This document shows positions 56,985-64,000 of a DNA stretch of 64,000 nt, piece after piece (within the stretch, counting starts at the first letter, position 1; every line of letters starts with the position of its first letter). The notes under the pieces were generated by a model that saw only the letters and a list, made by a program, of their open reading frames with translations, was not told the DNA's origin and searched no databases. The stretch is taken from the NCBI RefSeq assembly GCF_900091705.1, contig NZ_LT594785.1, positions 858,119 through 922,118 of the forward strand, given 5' to 3'. Source of the stretch: Clostridium mediterraneense (GTDB lineage: Bacteria > Bacillota > Clostridia > Clostridiales > Clostridiaceae). Both the position numbers and the translations under genes were made by a program.

Positions 56985-57548
56985 ATGAAAAAAGTTTTAA
57001 TTATGTTAGCAGAAGGCTTTGAAGTTTTAGAAGCATTATCTGTTAAAGATATTTGTACTAGAGCTGGAGTTATTTGTGACTTATGTGGAGTAAATTCTAA
57101 AAAAATTAAAAGCTCACATAATATTGTAGTTGAAACTGATTTATCTTTAGATGATGAGGGCTTAAGTAACTATGATGCAATAGTTATTCCTGGAGGAATG
57201 CCAGGGGCTTTAAATCTTAAAGAAAATATAAGAGTTGTAGAACTTGTAAAAGATTATTATGCAACAGGTAAAATAGTTGCTTCAATTTGTGCTGGGCCAA
57301 TAGTTTTAGCAAAAGCAGGAATATTAAATGGAAGAAAAGTTACATCATATCCATGTTATGAAGAAGAGCTTGGAAATGTAATTTATAAAGAAGATATAGT
57401 AGTGATAGATGAAAATATCATAACAAGTAGAGGACCAGCTACTGCTATAGAGTTTTCACTTGCTATTATAAAAGAACTTGGTTATATTGAAAAAGCTAAT
57501 GAAATTAGAGCTGGAATGCTTGTTAATTTTTACTTAGGAAATAAATAG
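56985..57548 (+). CDS. DJ-1/PfpI-family protein
   Basis: A 187-aa protein of the DJ-1/ThiJ branch. It has the nucleophile-elbow Cys102 (VASICAGPIVL) and the conserved Glu (about 16) in LAEGFEVLEAL. Family activities include glyoxalase III, deglycase-like and redox-sensing functions; which applies is unknown. It lies 13 bp after parC, so it may be co-transcribed with the topoisomerase. Ribosome site AAAGGGGG. Confidence 0.87.
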   Translation: MKKVLIMLAEGFEVLEALSVKDICTRAGVICDLCGVNSKKIKSSHNIVVETDLSLDDEGLSNYDAIVIPGGMPGALNLKENIRVVELVKDYYATGKIVASICAGPIVLAKAGILNGRKVTSYPCYEEELGNVIYKEDIVVIDENIITSRGPATAIEFSLAIIKELGYIEKANEIRAGMLVNFYLGNK

Positions 57549-57552
57549 ATTA

Positions 57553-57585
57553 AAAAAAGCTATCTCATATGGGATGGCTTTTTTT
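57553..57585 (+). terminator. Intrinsic terminator
   Basis: 14-bp stem AAAAAAGCTATCTC pairing with GGGATGGCTTTTTT (two G-T pairs), 4-nt loop and T-run. Confidence 0.8.
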
Positions 57586-57662
57586 ATTTATAAATAAAAT
57601 TTATAAGATTAATATTTGTAAAAATATGGTAAAATAATTTTAGAAGAATAAGGGGGAGTTTG

Positions 57663-58580
57663 ATGTTAATTAATAATGAGGAAGGACTATTTAAATTAGC
57701 TAGGGAGGAAGGAAAAGTATCAGGAAAGATATTTTTAATTCTTTCGCCTATAATTACTACCATTTTAGCAGAACTTATAACTACAGTTATATTTACTATA
57801 ATTTTTATATTAGTTCCAGGGGGAAGTAAAGTTGTAATAGATAATCTAGGAGTTAACTTAGCTATAAATACTGGAATTGTAATATTTACTTATTTTTTAA
57901 TTTTAAAATTTAAAGAAAAAAGAAAATTATCAAGTATAGGACTTAAGCTAAATAAAAGGCTTATACCAGATTATTTAAAAGGATTTATATTTGGAATATT
58001 TATGATAGCGATAGTTGCACTTGGGATTTGCTTATTTGGTGGAGGAAAAATTTTAGTTAATACTTCTTTTAAACTAAGTAATTTACCTGTATTTTTAATG
58101 TTAATAGTAGGATGGATGATTCAAGGAGCTTCAGAGGAGGTAATGATGAGAGGGTATATGCTTCAGGGACTTGGGGTTAAGATAAATCCAACTGTAGCAA
58201 TTGTTATATCATCTGTTTTCTTTTCTGCCTTGCATTTATTGAATAATGGAATAAATACTTTATCTTTAATAAATTTAAGTTTATTTGGAGCTTTTGCAGC
58301 CTTTTATGCTATTAAGGAAGAAAGTATTTGGGGAATATGTGCTCTTCATTCAGCTTGGAATTTTGCTCAAGGGAATATATTTGGATTTTTAGTTAGTGGA
58401 ATTGAAACAGGGGATAGTTTGTTTATTATTAAATTACAAAATGATAATTTAGTTAATGGAGGTAGTTTTGGTCCAGAGGGAGGAGTTATAACTACTTTAG
58501 TTTTAAGTATAGGTATTGCTATACTTTTATATTTAATAAAGAATAAGAATAAAAATAGAGAATTAAATTCAATAAAATAG
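57663..58580 (+). CDS. CPBP-family intramembrane metalloprotease
   Basis: A 305-aa polytopic protein with about eight membrane helices. The CPBP (Abi/Rce1-like) motifs are visible in order: SEEVMMRGYML (EExxxR), FFSALHLL (FxxxH), and HSAWNF (HxxxN). Bacterial members cleave or process peptides at the membrane, including bacteriocin-linked ones, but the substrate is unknown here. ATG 57663 is preferred over the adjacent TTG 57660, because the GGGGGAG site is only 1 nt from the latter. Confidence 0.85.
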   Translation: MLINNEEGLFKLAREEGKVSGKIFLILSPIITTILAELITTVIFTIIFILVPGGSKVVIDNLGVNLAINTGIVIFTYFLILKFKEKRKLSSIGLKLNKRLIPDYLKGFIFGIFMIAIVALGICLFGGGKILVNTSFKLSNLPVFLMLIVGWMIQGASEEVMMRGYMLQGLGVKINPTVAIVISSVFFSALHLLNNGINTLSLINLSLFGAFAAFYAIKEESIWGICALHSAWNFAQGNIFGFLVSGIETGDSLFIIKLQNDNLVNGGSFGPEGGVITTLVLSIGIAILLYLIKNKNKNRELNSIK

Positions 58581-58618
58581 ACATACTAATGCTGATAACA
58601 AGATAGGAGTGATTGAGT

Positions 58619-59068
58619 TTGAAGCAAATAGTAATGATTATGAGTTTAATTATGATGAATTTTAGTCCAGTTGCTAATGTAGATAAGAAAGTTGAGTTTG
58701 ACTGTCCTATTTTTATGGGAACTGTTGAATCGGTTGAAGTAAATAAAGATACCGGAAAACCTGAAAGAGTATTAGTTGATGGATATATTAGAACAACAAC
58801 TGTTTATAAAACACAAGTAATGGCTATAATATCAGATGATACTAAATTAGTTTTTAATAAAGATGAAAAAAACAAAGATGGAGCTATTCAAAAAGGTGAT
58901 ACTGTTTATGTAGTTTTCTCTCCTGCAATGACATTTTCTATACCACCTCAATCAGTTGCAAAGAAGATGGAGGTTTATTCTAAGGAAAAATATAAAAAAA
59001 TGAAAAATGAAGAGAAAAAAATATTTGAATTTAAGAAAAAAGAGGTTATAAATTCGGATAAGATATAG
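58619..59068 (+). CDS. Secreted hypothetical protein
   Basis: A 149-aa protein with an N-terminal signal peptide (KQIVMIMSLIMMNFSPVANV) and a hydrophilic body that ends in a Lys/Glu-rich helix. The body has beta-rich segments such as GTVESVEVNKDTGK and GDTVYVVFSPAMTFSIPP, which look like a small OB- or barrel-like fold; no family was recognised. TTG 58619 is preferred, 9 nt after AGGAG; TTG 58613 is only 3 nt after it. No function is proposed. Confidence 0.6.
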   Translation: MKQIVMIMSLIMMNFSPVANVDKKVEFDCPIFMGTVESVEVNKDTGKPERVLVDGYIRTTTVYKTQVMAIISDDTKLVFNKDEKNKDGAIQKGDTVYVVFSPAMTFSIPPQSVAKKMEVYSKEKYKKMKNEEKKIFEFKKKEVINSDKI

Positions 59069-59072
59069 TTTT

Positions 59073-59119
59073 TATAAGCAATAGTTAGGAATTTTATAAA
59101 TTTCTCATTATTGCTTATA
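59073..59119 (+). terminator. Long hairpin after the secreted protein gene
   Basis: Perfect 11-bp arms TATAAGCAATA (59073-59083) and TATTGCTTATA (59109-59119) enclose a 25-nt loop. No T-run follows, so it may be a weak terminator or an RNA-stability hairpin. Confidence 0.45.
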
Positions 59120-59435
59120 TTCACATATTTATAAAAATAATTACTTAATTTTAATAAATTTAAATGTAATTATAATTAAAATTTTTAAAATATATCTTTT
59201 CTTATAGGCTATTTAATATTTTAATTTATTTATTATTATATAGAGTAAAATTAAGTAAATATAAGTTATGTTTACATAGACAGTATAAATAGTTAAAAAA
59301 GCTTCAGATTATGGGAAAATTAAAGATTAACTTTTAATCTTAAAAAGTAGTATAATCAAATAATATGAACTAATTGTTAAAAGGATTAATAATTTAGAAA
59401 AAAGTTTAATAGAAAAAACACAAGAGGTGACTAAG
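59120..59435. other. Upstream region of the cyclopropane synthase gene
   Basis: About 310 bp with no gene. It carries the dyad 59323-59341 and the promoter 59327-59356; the rest is plain A/T sequence. Confidence 0.5.
59327..59356 (+). promoter_or_regulatory. Candidate promoter of cfa with overlapping dyad
   Basis: TTAACT (59327-59332), 18-bp spacer, TATAAT (59351-59356). The inverted repeat AAGATTAA-CTT-TTAATCTT (59323-59341) covers the -35 box and could be a repressor site. Confidence 0.45.
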
Positions 59436-60620
59436 ATGGCAATGGATAAGGTATTAGTAAAAACATTTACTAAAAACTTAAGTGATCAAACTTTCACTTT
59501 AAGATTTTGGGACGGAGAAGAAGTTAAAGTTGGAGAAGGTGAATCAAAGTTTAATTTAGTTATAAATAAATTCCCTTCAAAGAAAGATTTATTAGCAGAT
59601 GCTAGTTTAGCTTTAGGTGAAGCTTATATGGACGGAGATATTGATATTGAAGGAAATATACAAGAAGCAATCGAAAGTATGATGAGAAACAAGAATAGTT
59701 TCTTCAATAAGAGTACTCTTTTAAAAATAGTTGGAAAGCTTAAGCCAACATCAAAAGTAAAAGCTAAAGAAGATATAGCAAGTCACTATGATATAGGAAA
59801 TGATTTCTATAGCTTATGGCTTGATGAAACAATGAGTTATTCATGTGGATATTTCAAAACAGAAAATGATACTTTATATGAAGCTCAAATGAATAAGATT
59901 CATCACATATTAAAGAAATTAAACTTAAAGGAAGGTCAATCACTTCTTGATATCGGATGTGGATGGGGTTATTTATTAATAGAAGCAGCTAAACTTTACA
60001 AAGTTAAAGGTTTAGGAATAACTCTTAGTGAAGAACAATATAAAAAAGCTAATGAAAGAATTAAAGAAGAAGGTTTAGATCATTTAATAGAAGTTAAATT
60101 AATGGACTATAGAGATTTAGAAAAGAGCGGACTTCAATTTGATAGAATAGTTAGTGTTGGTATGGCTGAACATATAGGAGCTGCAAATATTCCTTTATAC
60201 TACAAGAATGTTGATGCAGTTCTTAAACAAGGTGGATTATTCTTACTTCACAACATAACAAACTTATTAGAAACACAAGGTAACAAGTGGATTACAACTT
60301 ACATATTCCCAGGTGGATATGTTCCAACACTTAGAGAAGAATTATCAATAGCTGCTGAACATGGATTCATGACAATTGATGTTGAAAGCTTAAGACTTCA
60401 CTACATGAAGACATTAATGTGTTGGGTTGAAGGTTTCGAAGCAAATATGGATAAGATAGAAACAATGTTTGATCAAAGATTCATCAGAATGTGGAGAATG
60501 TACTTAAATTCATGTGCAGCTGGATTCCATCACTGGGGAATAGATATTCACCAAACATTATACTCAAAGGGAATCAACAATGATTTACCAATGACAAGAA
60601 AATATATGTACGAAGACTAA
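59436..60620 (+). CDS. cfa: Cyclopropane-fatty-acyl-phospholipid synthase
   Basis: SAM-dependent enzyme that adds a methylene across cis double bonds of membrane phospholipid acyl chains, giving acid and solvent resistance. The 394-aa protein has an N-terminal lipid-binding domain (about 1-100), then a methyltransferase domain with SHYDIGNDFYSLWLDETMSYSCGYF, LLDIGCGWGYLL and VGMAEHIG. The C-terminal segment LNSCAAGFHHWGIDIHQ is typical. ATG 59436 is chosen, since GAGGTGA lies 5 nt upstream; GTG 59427 is inside that site. Confidence 0.93.
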   Translation: MAMDKVLVKTFTKNLSDQTFTLRFWDGEEVKVGEGESKFNLVINKFPSKKDLLADASLALGEAYMDGDIDIEGNIQEAIESMMRNKNSFFNKSTLLKIVGKLKPTSKVKAKEDIASHYDIGNDFYSLWLDETMSYSCGYFKTENDTLYEAQMNKIHHILKKLNLKEGQSLLDIGCGWGYLLIEAAKLYKVKGLGITLSEEQYKKANERIKEEGLDHLIEVKLMDYRDLEKSGLQFDRIVSVGMAEHIGAANIPLYYKNVDAVLKQGGLFLLHNITNLLETQGNKWITTYIFPGGYVPTLREELSIAAEHGFMTIDVESLRLHYMKTLMCWVEGFEANMDKIETMFDQRFIRMWRMYLNSCAAGFHHWGIDIHQTLYSKGINNDLPMTRKYMYED

Positions 60621-60639
60621 TTTGAATAATATATTTTTT

Positions 60640-60673
60640 AAAGAGATATAGCTTAAGGGTTATATCTCTTTTT
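60640..60673 (+). terminator. Intrinsic terminator
   Basis: 11-bp stem AAAGAGATATA (60640-60650) with TATATCTCTTT (60661-60671), then T residues. Confidence 0.75.
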
Positions 60674-60742
60674 GTATTAAAATTTATTTTTATATTTTGT
60701 AGTATAATTAATTCAAGATATTAGTAGTGTGGAGGAAATGCT

Positions 60743-61957
60743 TTGAAGAAAGAAATTTTTCAGAATGGAGTAAGATTTTTATATAAATATAGAGAGGGCG
60801 AAACAAGCTCATTTTGTATAGCTTTAGAGGCAGGGGCAAATAGAGAAAATGATAAAAATAGGGGAGTTGCTCATGCCTTAGAGCATATGGTTTTTAAAGG
60901 AACAAATAGATATGATGAAGATGAGATAAATAGAAAATTAGATGAGTTATTTGCTTTTAATAATGCTATGACTAATTTTCCTTATGTTATTTATTATGGA
61001 GTTAGTCTAAGTGAAGATTTTAGAGAGGGCTTTGATTTATATAGTAATATAGTTTTAAATCCTAGCTTTAATCATGAAGGGTTTAATGAAGAAATTTCCG
61101 TTATAAAGGAAGAGTCAAGAGAATGGAAGGAAGATTTAGAACAATATTGTGAGGATTTACTTTTAGAAAATGCTTTTCCAAAAGAAAGAATTTCAGAAAT
61201 TATAATAGCTAAGGAAGAAAGTATATCTAAAATAACTTTAGAGCAAATAAAGCAATTTTATAATAAATTCTACGTTAGTGAAAATATTGTTATATCTGTG
61301 ATAAGTTCATTATCTTATGAAGAAGTTAGAGAAATTGTGTATAAAAATTTTGGAGAATTAGAAAAGAAAGAAGTTAATAATTTAGATTTTGATAGAAAAG
61401 AAATAAAAAATGGTACTTATATAAAGAATCAGAATTTAGGAGATACTTGTAAGATTCAGTTAGCTTTTGATATATCCTCTCTAAGTATAGAAGAAATAAC
61501 TAGACTAAGAATATTTAATATGTTTCTAGGGGAAGGTGTGAGTTCGCTTTTATATGATGAAATAAGAACTAAAAAAGGTCTTGCTTATGAGGTGTATAGT
61601 GAAGTTAAATGGGAAAAAGGAATAAGAATTTTTAAGATTATAGTAAATACATCAAAGAAAAATAGAGAACTTGTAATAAATAGTATCAATGATATATTAA
61701 AGAAGATTAAGTCTATATCCAAGATTTTAGATCAAAAAATGATAAATACTTTAATAAAAAGATATAAATTAAAGTTATCTTTAGATATAGAAAGAGCTAT
61801 AGTTGCTGCTAATAGAACTGCTATTTATGAAATATTGTATAATAGATATAATATTCTTTTTGAAGAATTAAAGTTTGATCAGATTATAACTGTAAATGAT
61901 ATAGAAGCTTTAATAGATAAGGTATTTAAAGATAAGGTCTTAATGATATTACAATAA
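60743..61957 (+). CDS. M16-family zinc peptidase
   Basis: A 404-aa insulinase-like metallopeptidase. The inverted zinc motif HALEH (44-48) is present, with the third ligand Glu123 or Glu124 (IKEESREW) about 76 residues later. The C-terminal half is the inactive M16 domain, with the RTKKGLAYEVYSE segment. Length suits a single-chain bacterial M16B protein. The start is TTG 60743, with GGAGG 7 nt upstream; the nearer ATG at 60738 is out of frame. Substrate unknown. It lies 13 bp before recJ. Confidence 0.88.
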   Translation: MKKEIFQNGVRFLYKYREGETSSFCIALEAGANRENDKNRGVAHALEHMVFKGTNRYDEDEINRKLDELFAFNNAMTNFPYVIYYGVSLSEDFREGFDLYSNIVLNPSFNHEGFNEEISVIKEESREWKEDLEQYCEDLLLENAFPKERISEIIIAKEESISKITLEQIKQFYNKFYVSENIVISVISSLSYEEVREIVYKNFGELEKKEVNNLDFDRKEIKNGTYIKNQNLGDTCKIQLAFDISSLSIEEITRLRIFNMFLGEGVSSLLYDEIRTKKGLAYEVYSEVKWEKGIRIFKIIVNTSKKNRELVINSINDILKKIKSISKILDQKMINTLIKRYKLKLSLDIERAIVAANRTAIYEILYNRYNILFEELKFDQIITVNDIEALIDKVFKDKVLMILQ

Positions 61958-61970
61958 TAAAGGAGGAATT

Positions 61971-62246
61971 ATGAGAAAAGAGAATTGGTTTTTAAAAAGA
62001 GAGGGAACTAATAAAGATAAGGTTAAAGAATTTATGACTGAGCTTTCAATAGATGAGTTAACAGCAAAAATTCTTTTAAATAGAGAAATAGAAACTGTTG
62101 AAGAAGCAAAAAAATTTTTAAATGGTGATATAGAAGATTTTTTAAATCCTTTAGATATGAAGGATATGAAAAAAGCTGTTATTAGAATGAAAAATGCCAT
62201 AGAAAAGGGAGAAAAAATAACTATTTATGGTGATTATGACGTATAG
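61971..62246 (+). pseudogene. recJ: recJ, 5' fragment cut by a mobile element
   Basis: The first 91 codons of the single-strand-DNA-specific exonuclease RecJ, which acts in recombination and repair. The N-terminal helices (ELSIDELTAKILLNREI, EEAKKFLNGDIEDFLNPLDM) are followed by the start of catalytic motif I, where the expected GDYDVDG stops at GDYDV. The next codon is TAG at 62244. RecJ proteins are normally over 550 aa. All DHH/DHHA1 catalytic motifs beyond this point are missing, so the product is inactive. The rest of recJ must lie beyond the element, outside the window. Ribosome site AAAGGAGG is intact. Confidence 0.9.
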
Positions 62247-62279
62247 TAACCTTTAATTATGTCTAATTAAAGGTTGCTA
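62244..62279. repeat. Terminal inverted-repeat hairpin at the element's left junction
   Basis: TAGTAACCTTTAATTA (62244-62259), loop TGTC, TAATTAAAGGTTGCTA (62264-62279): 16-bp arms with one mismatch. It begins exactly where recJ similarity ends and supplies the TAG stop codon. It could be a recombinase core or arm site, or a terminator for recJ transcription. Confidence 0.65.
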
Positions 62280-62320
62280 TAGATAAAGCAACGCGTTATA
62301 TTTATATAAATAATATATTA

Positions 62321-62356
62321 AAGATTAAAGTTAATTTAGTAATTAATTTTAATCTT
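62321..62356. repeat. Second 16-bp-arm hairpin upstream of the integrase
   Basis: AAGATTAAAGTTAATT (62321-62336), loop TAGT, AATTAATTTTAATCTT (62341-62356): 16-bp arms with one G-T pair. It shares the TTAATT/AATTAA core with the first hairpin and lies 22 bp before the integrase start. Confidence 0.6.
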
Positions 62357-62378
62357 ATTTTATTTATAAGGAGTAACT

Positions 62379-63717
62379 ATGGATGTAAAAGAAGTAATCA
62401 AGGGAAGTAAGAGTAAATATGAGATTAGTATTATAGCAGATGGGAAAAGAAATGTTATAAGAACAGTAGAGGTAGAATCTCAACTAGTAGACTATAATAA
62501 TGAAAAGTATATATTGGTATATGATTCTAATAGGAAGGTTATAAGAGATGCTTATAAATACATTATTAACGAGTTAAAAGAGAGTTCGATTAATACTAGA
62601 ACATTGACAGCAACTGCCTTAGTCAAGTTATATTCATTTTTGGAAGTATACGATTTCAAAATAAATAATTTAGAAAAAGATGAAATGAACATATTGAAAA
62701 AGTTTCTATATGGAACATCTAAGAAGGGAGTAGTTATAGATACTGACTTGATTAAAAAGAGAAAAGCGAAAACAATTAATAAATACATAAGTATTTATAG
62801 AGGATATTTTAAGTATATTGGAGTAGATTGCAAATATATAAATGAAAAAATTAAAAGTAGTAAGAGTTCAGAGGGGAATAGTTTTGAAAAAATAGGAGAT
62901 TGTTATAAAATAAGTGAGCGTATTATAAAAGTCAAAAAAGTACCTAAATATATATCAGAACAACAATATGATAGGATATTAAAATGTATTAAAAAAGATT
63001 ATGGAATAAGAGAAGAAATATTGGTTAGATTAATGTACCAAAAGGGATTAAGAATAGGTGAAGCACTAGGATTAACAATAGAGGATATAAAAGATGACTG
63101 CATTATAATAAGAAATAGAATAAGTGATAGTGAAGATCAACATGCAAAATGTCTTTATAAACCTGTAAACAAAGATGAGTATATAGGGGAGAAGTATCTA
63201 AGTTTAGATTTTGGGTTTAACATAATAAAAATTGATAGTAGATTGCATGATTTATTAGAACAATATATTTATATGTATCATGAAAAAATGAATAAAAGAA
63301 AAAGAAAGAATTATAAGGATTATTGTAAGGCTGATAAAGTTGAAGGAAATACATTTCTTGAGGGTGATAATTATTACTTATTTATATGAGGGTGATAATT
63401 ATTACTTATTTATAAATAGGTATGCTAGACCATTAAGGAGGACTAATTGGAATAAATATTTAAAGAATATATATTCAAAATGTAATATTAAAATTGATAA
63501 AGAGAAAAAATCTAAGTCGTTAAATCATAGATTAAGGCATGGATGTGCAATGAAGGCGCTTAAAAATGGAAATACTGTTCAGGACTTAATGGGAATATTA
63601 AGACATTCGTCACTAGCAAGTGTAATGATATACATAAATCCTAATGATGAAGATGAATATGATGCAAACGAAGATATATGGGATAATAGGGGGATAAAAA
63701 TAGAAGATGTTGACTAA
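62379..63717 (+). pseudogene. Tyrosine recombinase/integrase, frameshifted by a 28-bp tandem duplication
   Basis: A phage-integrase-family recombinase that should cut and rejoin the element ends. The N-terminal part (about 50-160) is a SAM-like core-binding domain (NTRTLTATALVKLYSFLEVY). The catalytic domain has Arg225 (QKGLRIGEALGL), His-x-x-Arg (NHRLRHGCAMKAL), LRHSSLAS with the second His, and a Tyr nucleophile (VMIYIN). Translation stops at 63387-63389, after 336 codons, because of the repeat at 63359-63414. The second part (63390-63717) then continues in another frame. Removal of one 28-bp copy gives an intact 436-aa protein. Ribosome site AAGGAG. Confidence 0.85.
63359..63414 (+). repeat. 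Exact 28-bp tandem duplication in the integrase gene
   Basis: Two identical 28-bp copies, 63359-63386 and 63387-63414, lie head to tail. Each starts TGAGGGTGATAATTATTACT. As 28 is not a multiple of three, the extra copy shifts the frame and creates a TGA stop at 63387. Both copies encode EGDNYYLFI in their own frames. Confidence 0.95.
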
Positions 63718-64000
63718 TGAAGTTGGAATTATAATAAAAGAATTTTTAGAGGTCAATGATGTTGATGAAAAATATGCTAGAAATATTGTTGATATTTTTA
63801 AGAGTTACAAAAGAGAAGATTTAAATTGGAAAGAACTATGTATTATACTTGATAAAAATAAAGGAATGGGAAAATATATATTGCAAAGTTTTGAATTTTT
63901 ATATAAAAGTAACGTTATTAAAGATAATTATTCAGATTTTATAAAAAATAATATAGAGATATTGAGGAACTATTCAACCAAAGTATCGATAAAAAAATAT
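63707..64000 (+). CDS. Second open frame of the element, overlapping the integrase (3' end outside window)
   Basis: An open frame of 98 codons starting ATG 63707 runs to the window edge without a stop. It overlaps the end of the integrase by 11 bp, which suggests coupled translation; AGGGGGAT lies 13-19 nt upstream. The visible protein is charged and mainly helical (EVGIIIKEFLEVNDVDEKYA, YILQSFEFLYKSNVIKD) with no motif that I recognise. The tandem overlapping layout resembles that of tandem recombinase elements, so the N-terminal domain of a second tyrosine recombinase is one possibility, but only the arrangement supports it. Confidence 0.55.
   Translation, partial: MLTNEVGIIIKEFLEVNDVDEKYARNIVDIFKSYKREDLNWKELCIILDKNKGMGKYILQSFEFLYKSNVIKDNYSDFIKNNIEILRNYSTKVSIKKY

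Larger units (their letters stand above)
62244..64000 (+). mobile_element. Integrated tyrosine-recombinase element in recJ (left end; runs off window)
   Basis: recJ coding sequence ends abruptly at 62243, and from 62244 the sequence is unrelated: two strong inverted repeats (62244-62279 and 62321-62356), then a tyrosine recombinase (62379-63717, broken) and an overlapping second frame (63707 onward). The insert lies in the same direction as recJ. The right end, cargo and type are outside the window. Elements with tandem tyrosine recombinases that enter conserved repair genes are known (Tn554 in radC); membership of that group is inference only. Confidence 0.8.

Noticed and set aside
62244-62279. 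Plain recJ terminator
   Set aside because: The hairpin lacks a T-run and starts exactly at the break in recJ similarity, so an element-end function fits better.

Overview
The window is very AT-rich, keeps strong GGAGG/GGGGG ribosome sites, and ends most transcription units with a short hairpin plus T-run. The gene content fits a spore-forming, mostly anaerobic member of Clostridium (Clostridiaceae, Firmicutes): a YtaF-like sporulation membrane protein, ComEA, a ParE/ParC topoisomerase pair, Ter-type enoyl reductase, and a branched-chain amino acid operon that uses the citramalate route. No rRNA, tRNA or CRISPR array was recognised. This is mostly ordinary chromosome; the last 1.8 kb is the left end of an integrated mobile element.

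Layout. 1-5.8 kb: housekeeping genes (RluA-type pseudouridine synthase cut by the window edge, D,D-carboxypeptidase, ComEA, RDD protein, RlmCD-type rRNA methyltransferase, ZIP metal transporter). 6.2-10.5 kb: small conserved proteins, a membrane protein, and a polar amino acid ABC transporter with binding protein and permease fused. 10.5-15.8 kb: FemAB-type aminoacyltransferase, a membrane-anchored MutS-like ATPase with a thioesterase and an M42 peptidase, and a Vitreoscilla-type single-domain globin. 16.1-21.4 kb: an arylsulfotransferase followed by a binding protein, ATPase and permease of the sulfonate/nitrate/taurine class, then a DHFR-like reductase and a nitrilase-family amidase. 21.4-37.3 kb: patatin-like lipase, sugar acetyltransferase, aldo/keto reductase, PQQ-propeller lipoprotein, a two-component system, amino acid permease, FabK/nitronate monooxygenase-like protein next to Ter/FabV, MATE exporter, DbpA-like helicase, YtaF-like protein. 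37.4-38.6 kb: UV damage endonuclease UvsE.

39.0-50.1 kb is one operon, ilvN-cimA-leuC-leuD-leuB-ilvD-ilvB-leuA-ilvC. It holds the steps that build the isoleucine, valine and leucine carbon skeletons from pyruvate and acetyl-CoA. It has a good promoter and a leader containing an intrinsic terminator, which suggests attenuation. 50.3-62 kb carries a glycosyltransferase, ParE/ParC, a DJ-1 protein, a CPBP protease, cyclopropane fatty acid synthase, an M16 peptidase and recJ.

The most unusual part is the right edge. recJ is cut after 91 codons, inside its first catalytic motif (GDYDV|DG), by an element whose first bases form a 16-bp-arm inverted repeat. A second inverted repeat of the same size follows. 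Then comes a tyrosine recombinase gene broken by an exact 28-bp tandem duplication, which loss of one copy would repair, and an overlapping second open frame that runs off the window. Other points of interest are a hairpin between a displaced Shine-Dalgarno sequence and the uvsE start codon, the ilv-leu leader attenuator, and the arylsulfotransferase/ABC cluster.
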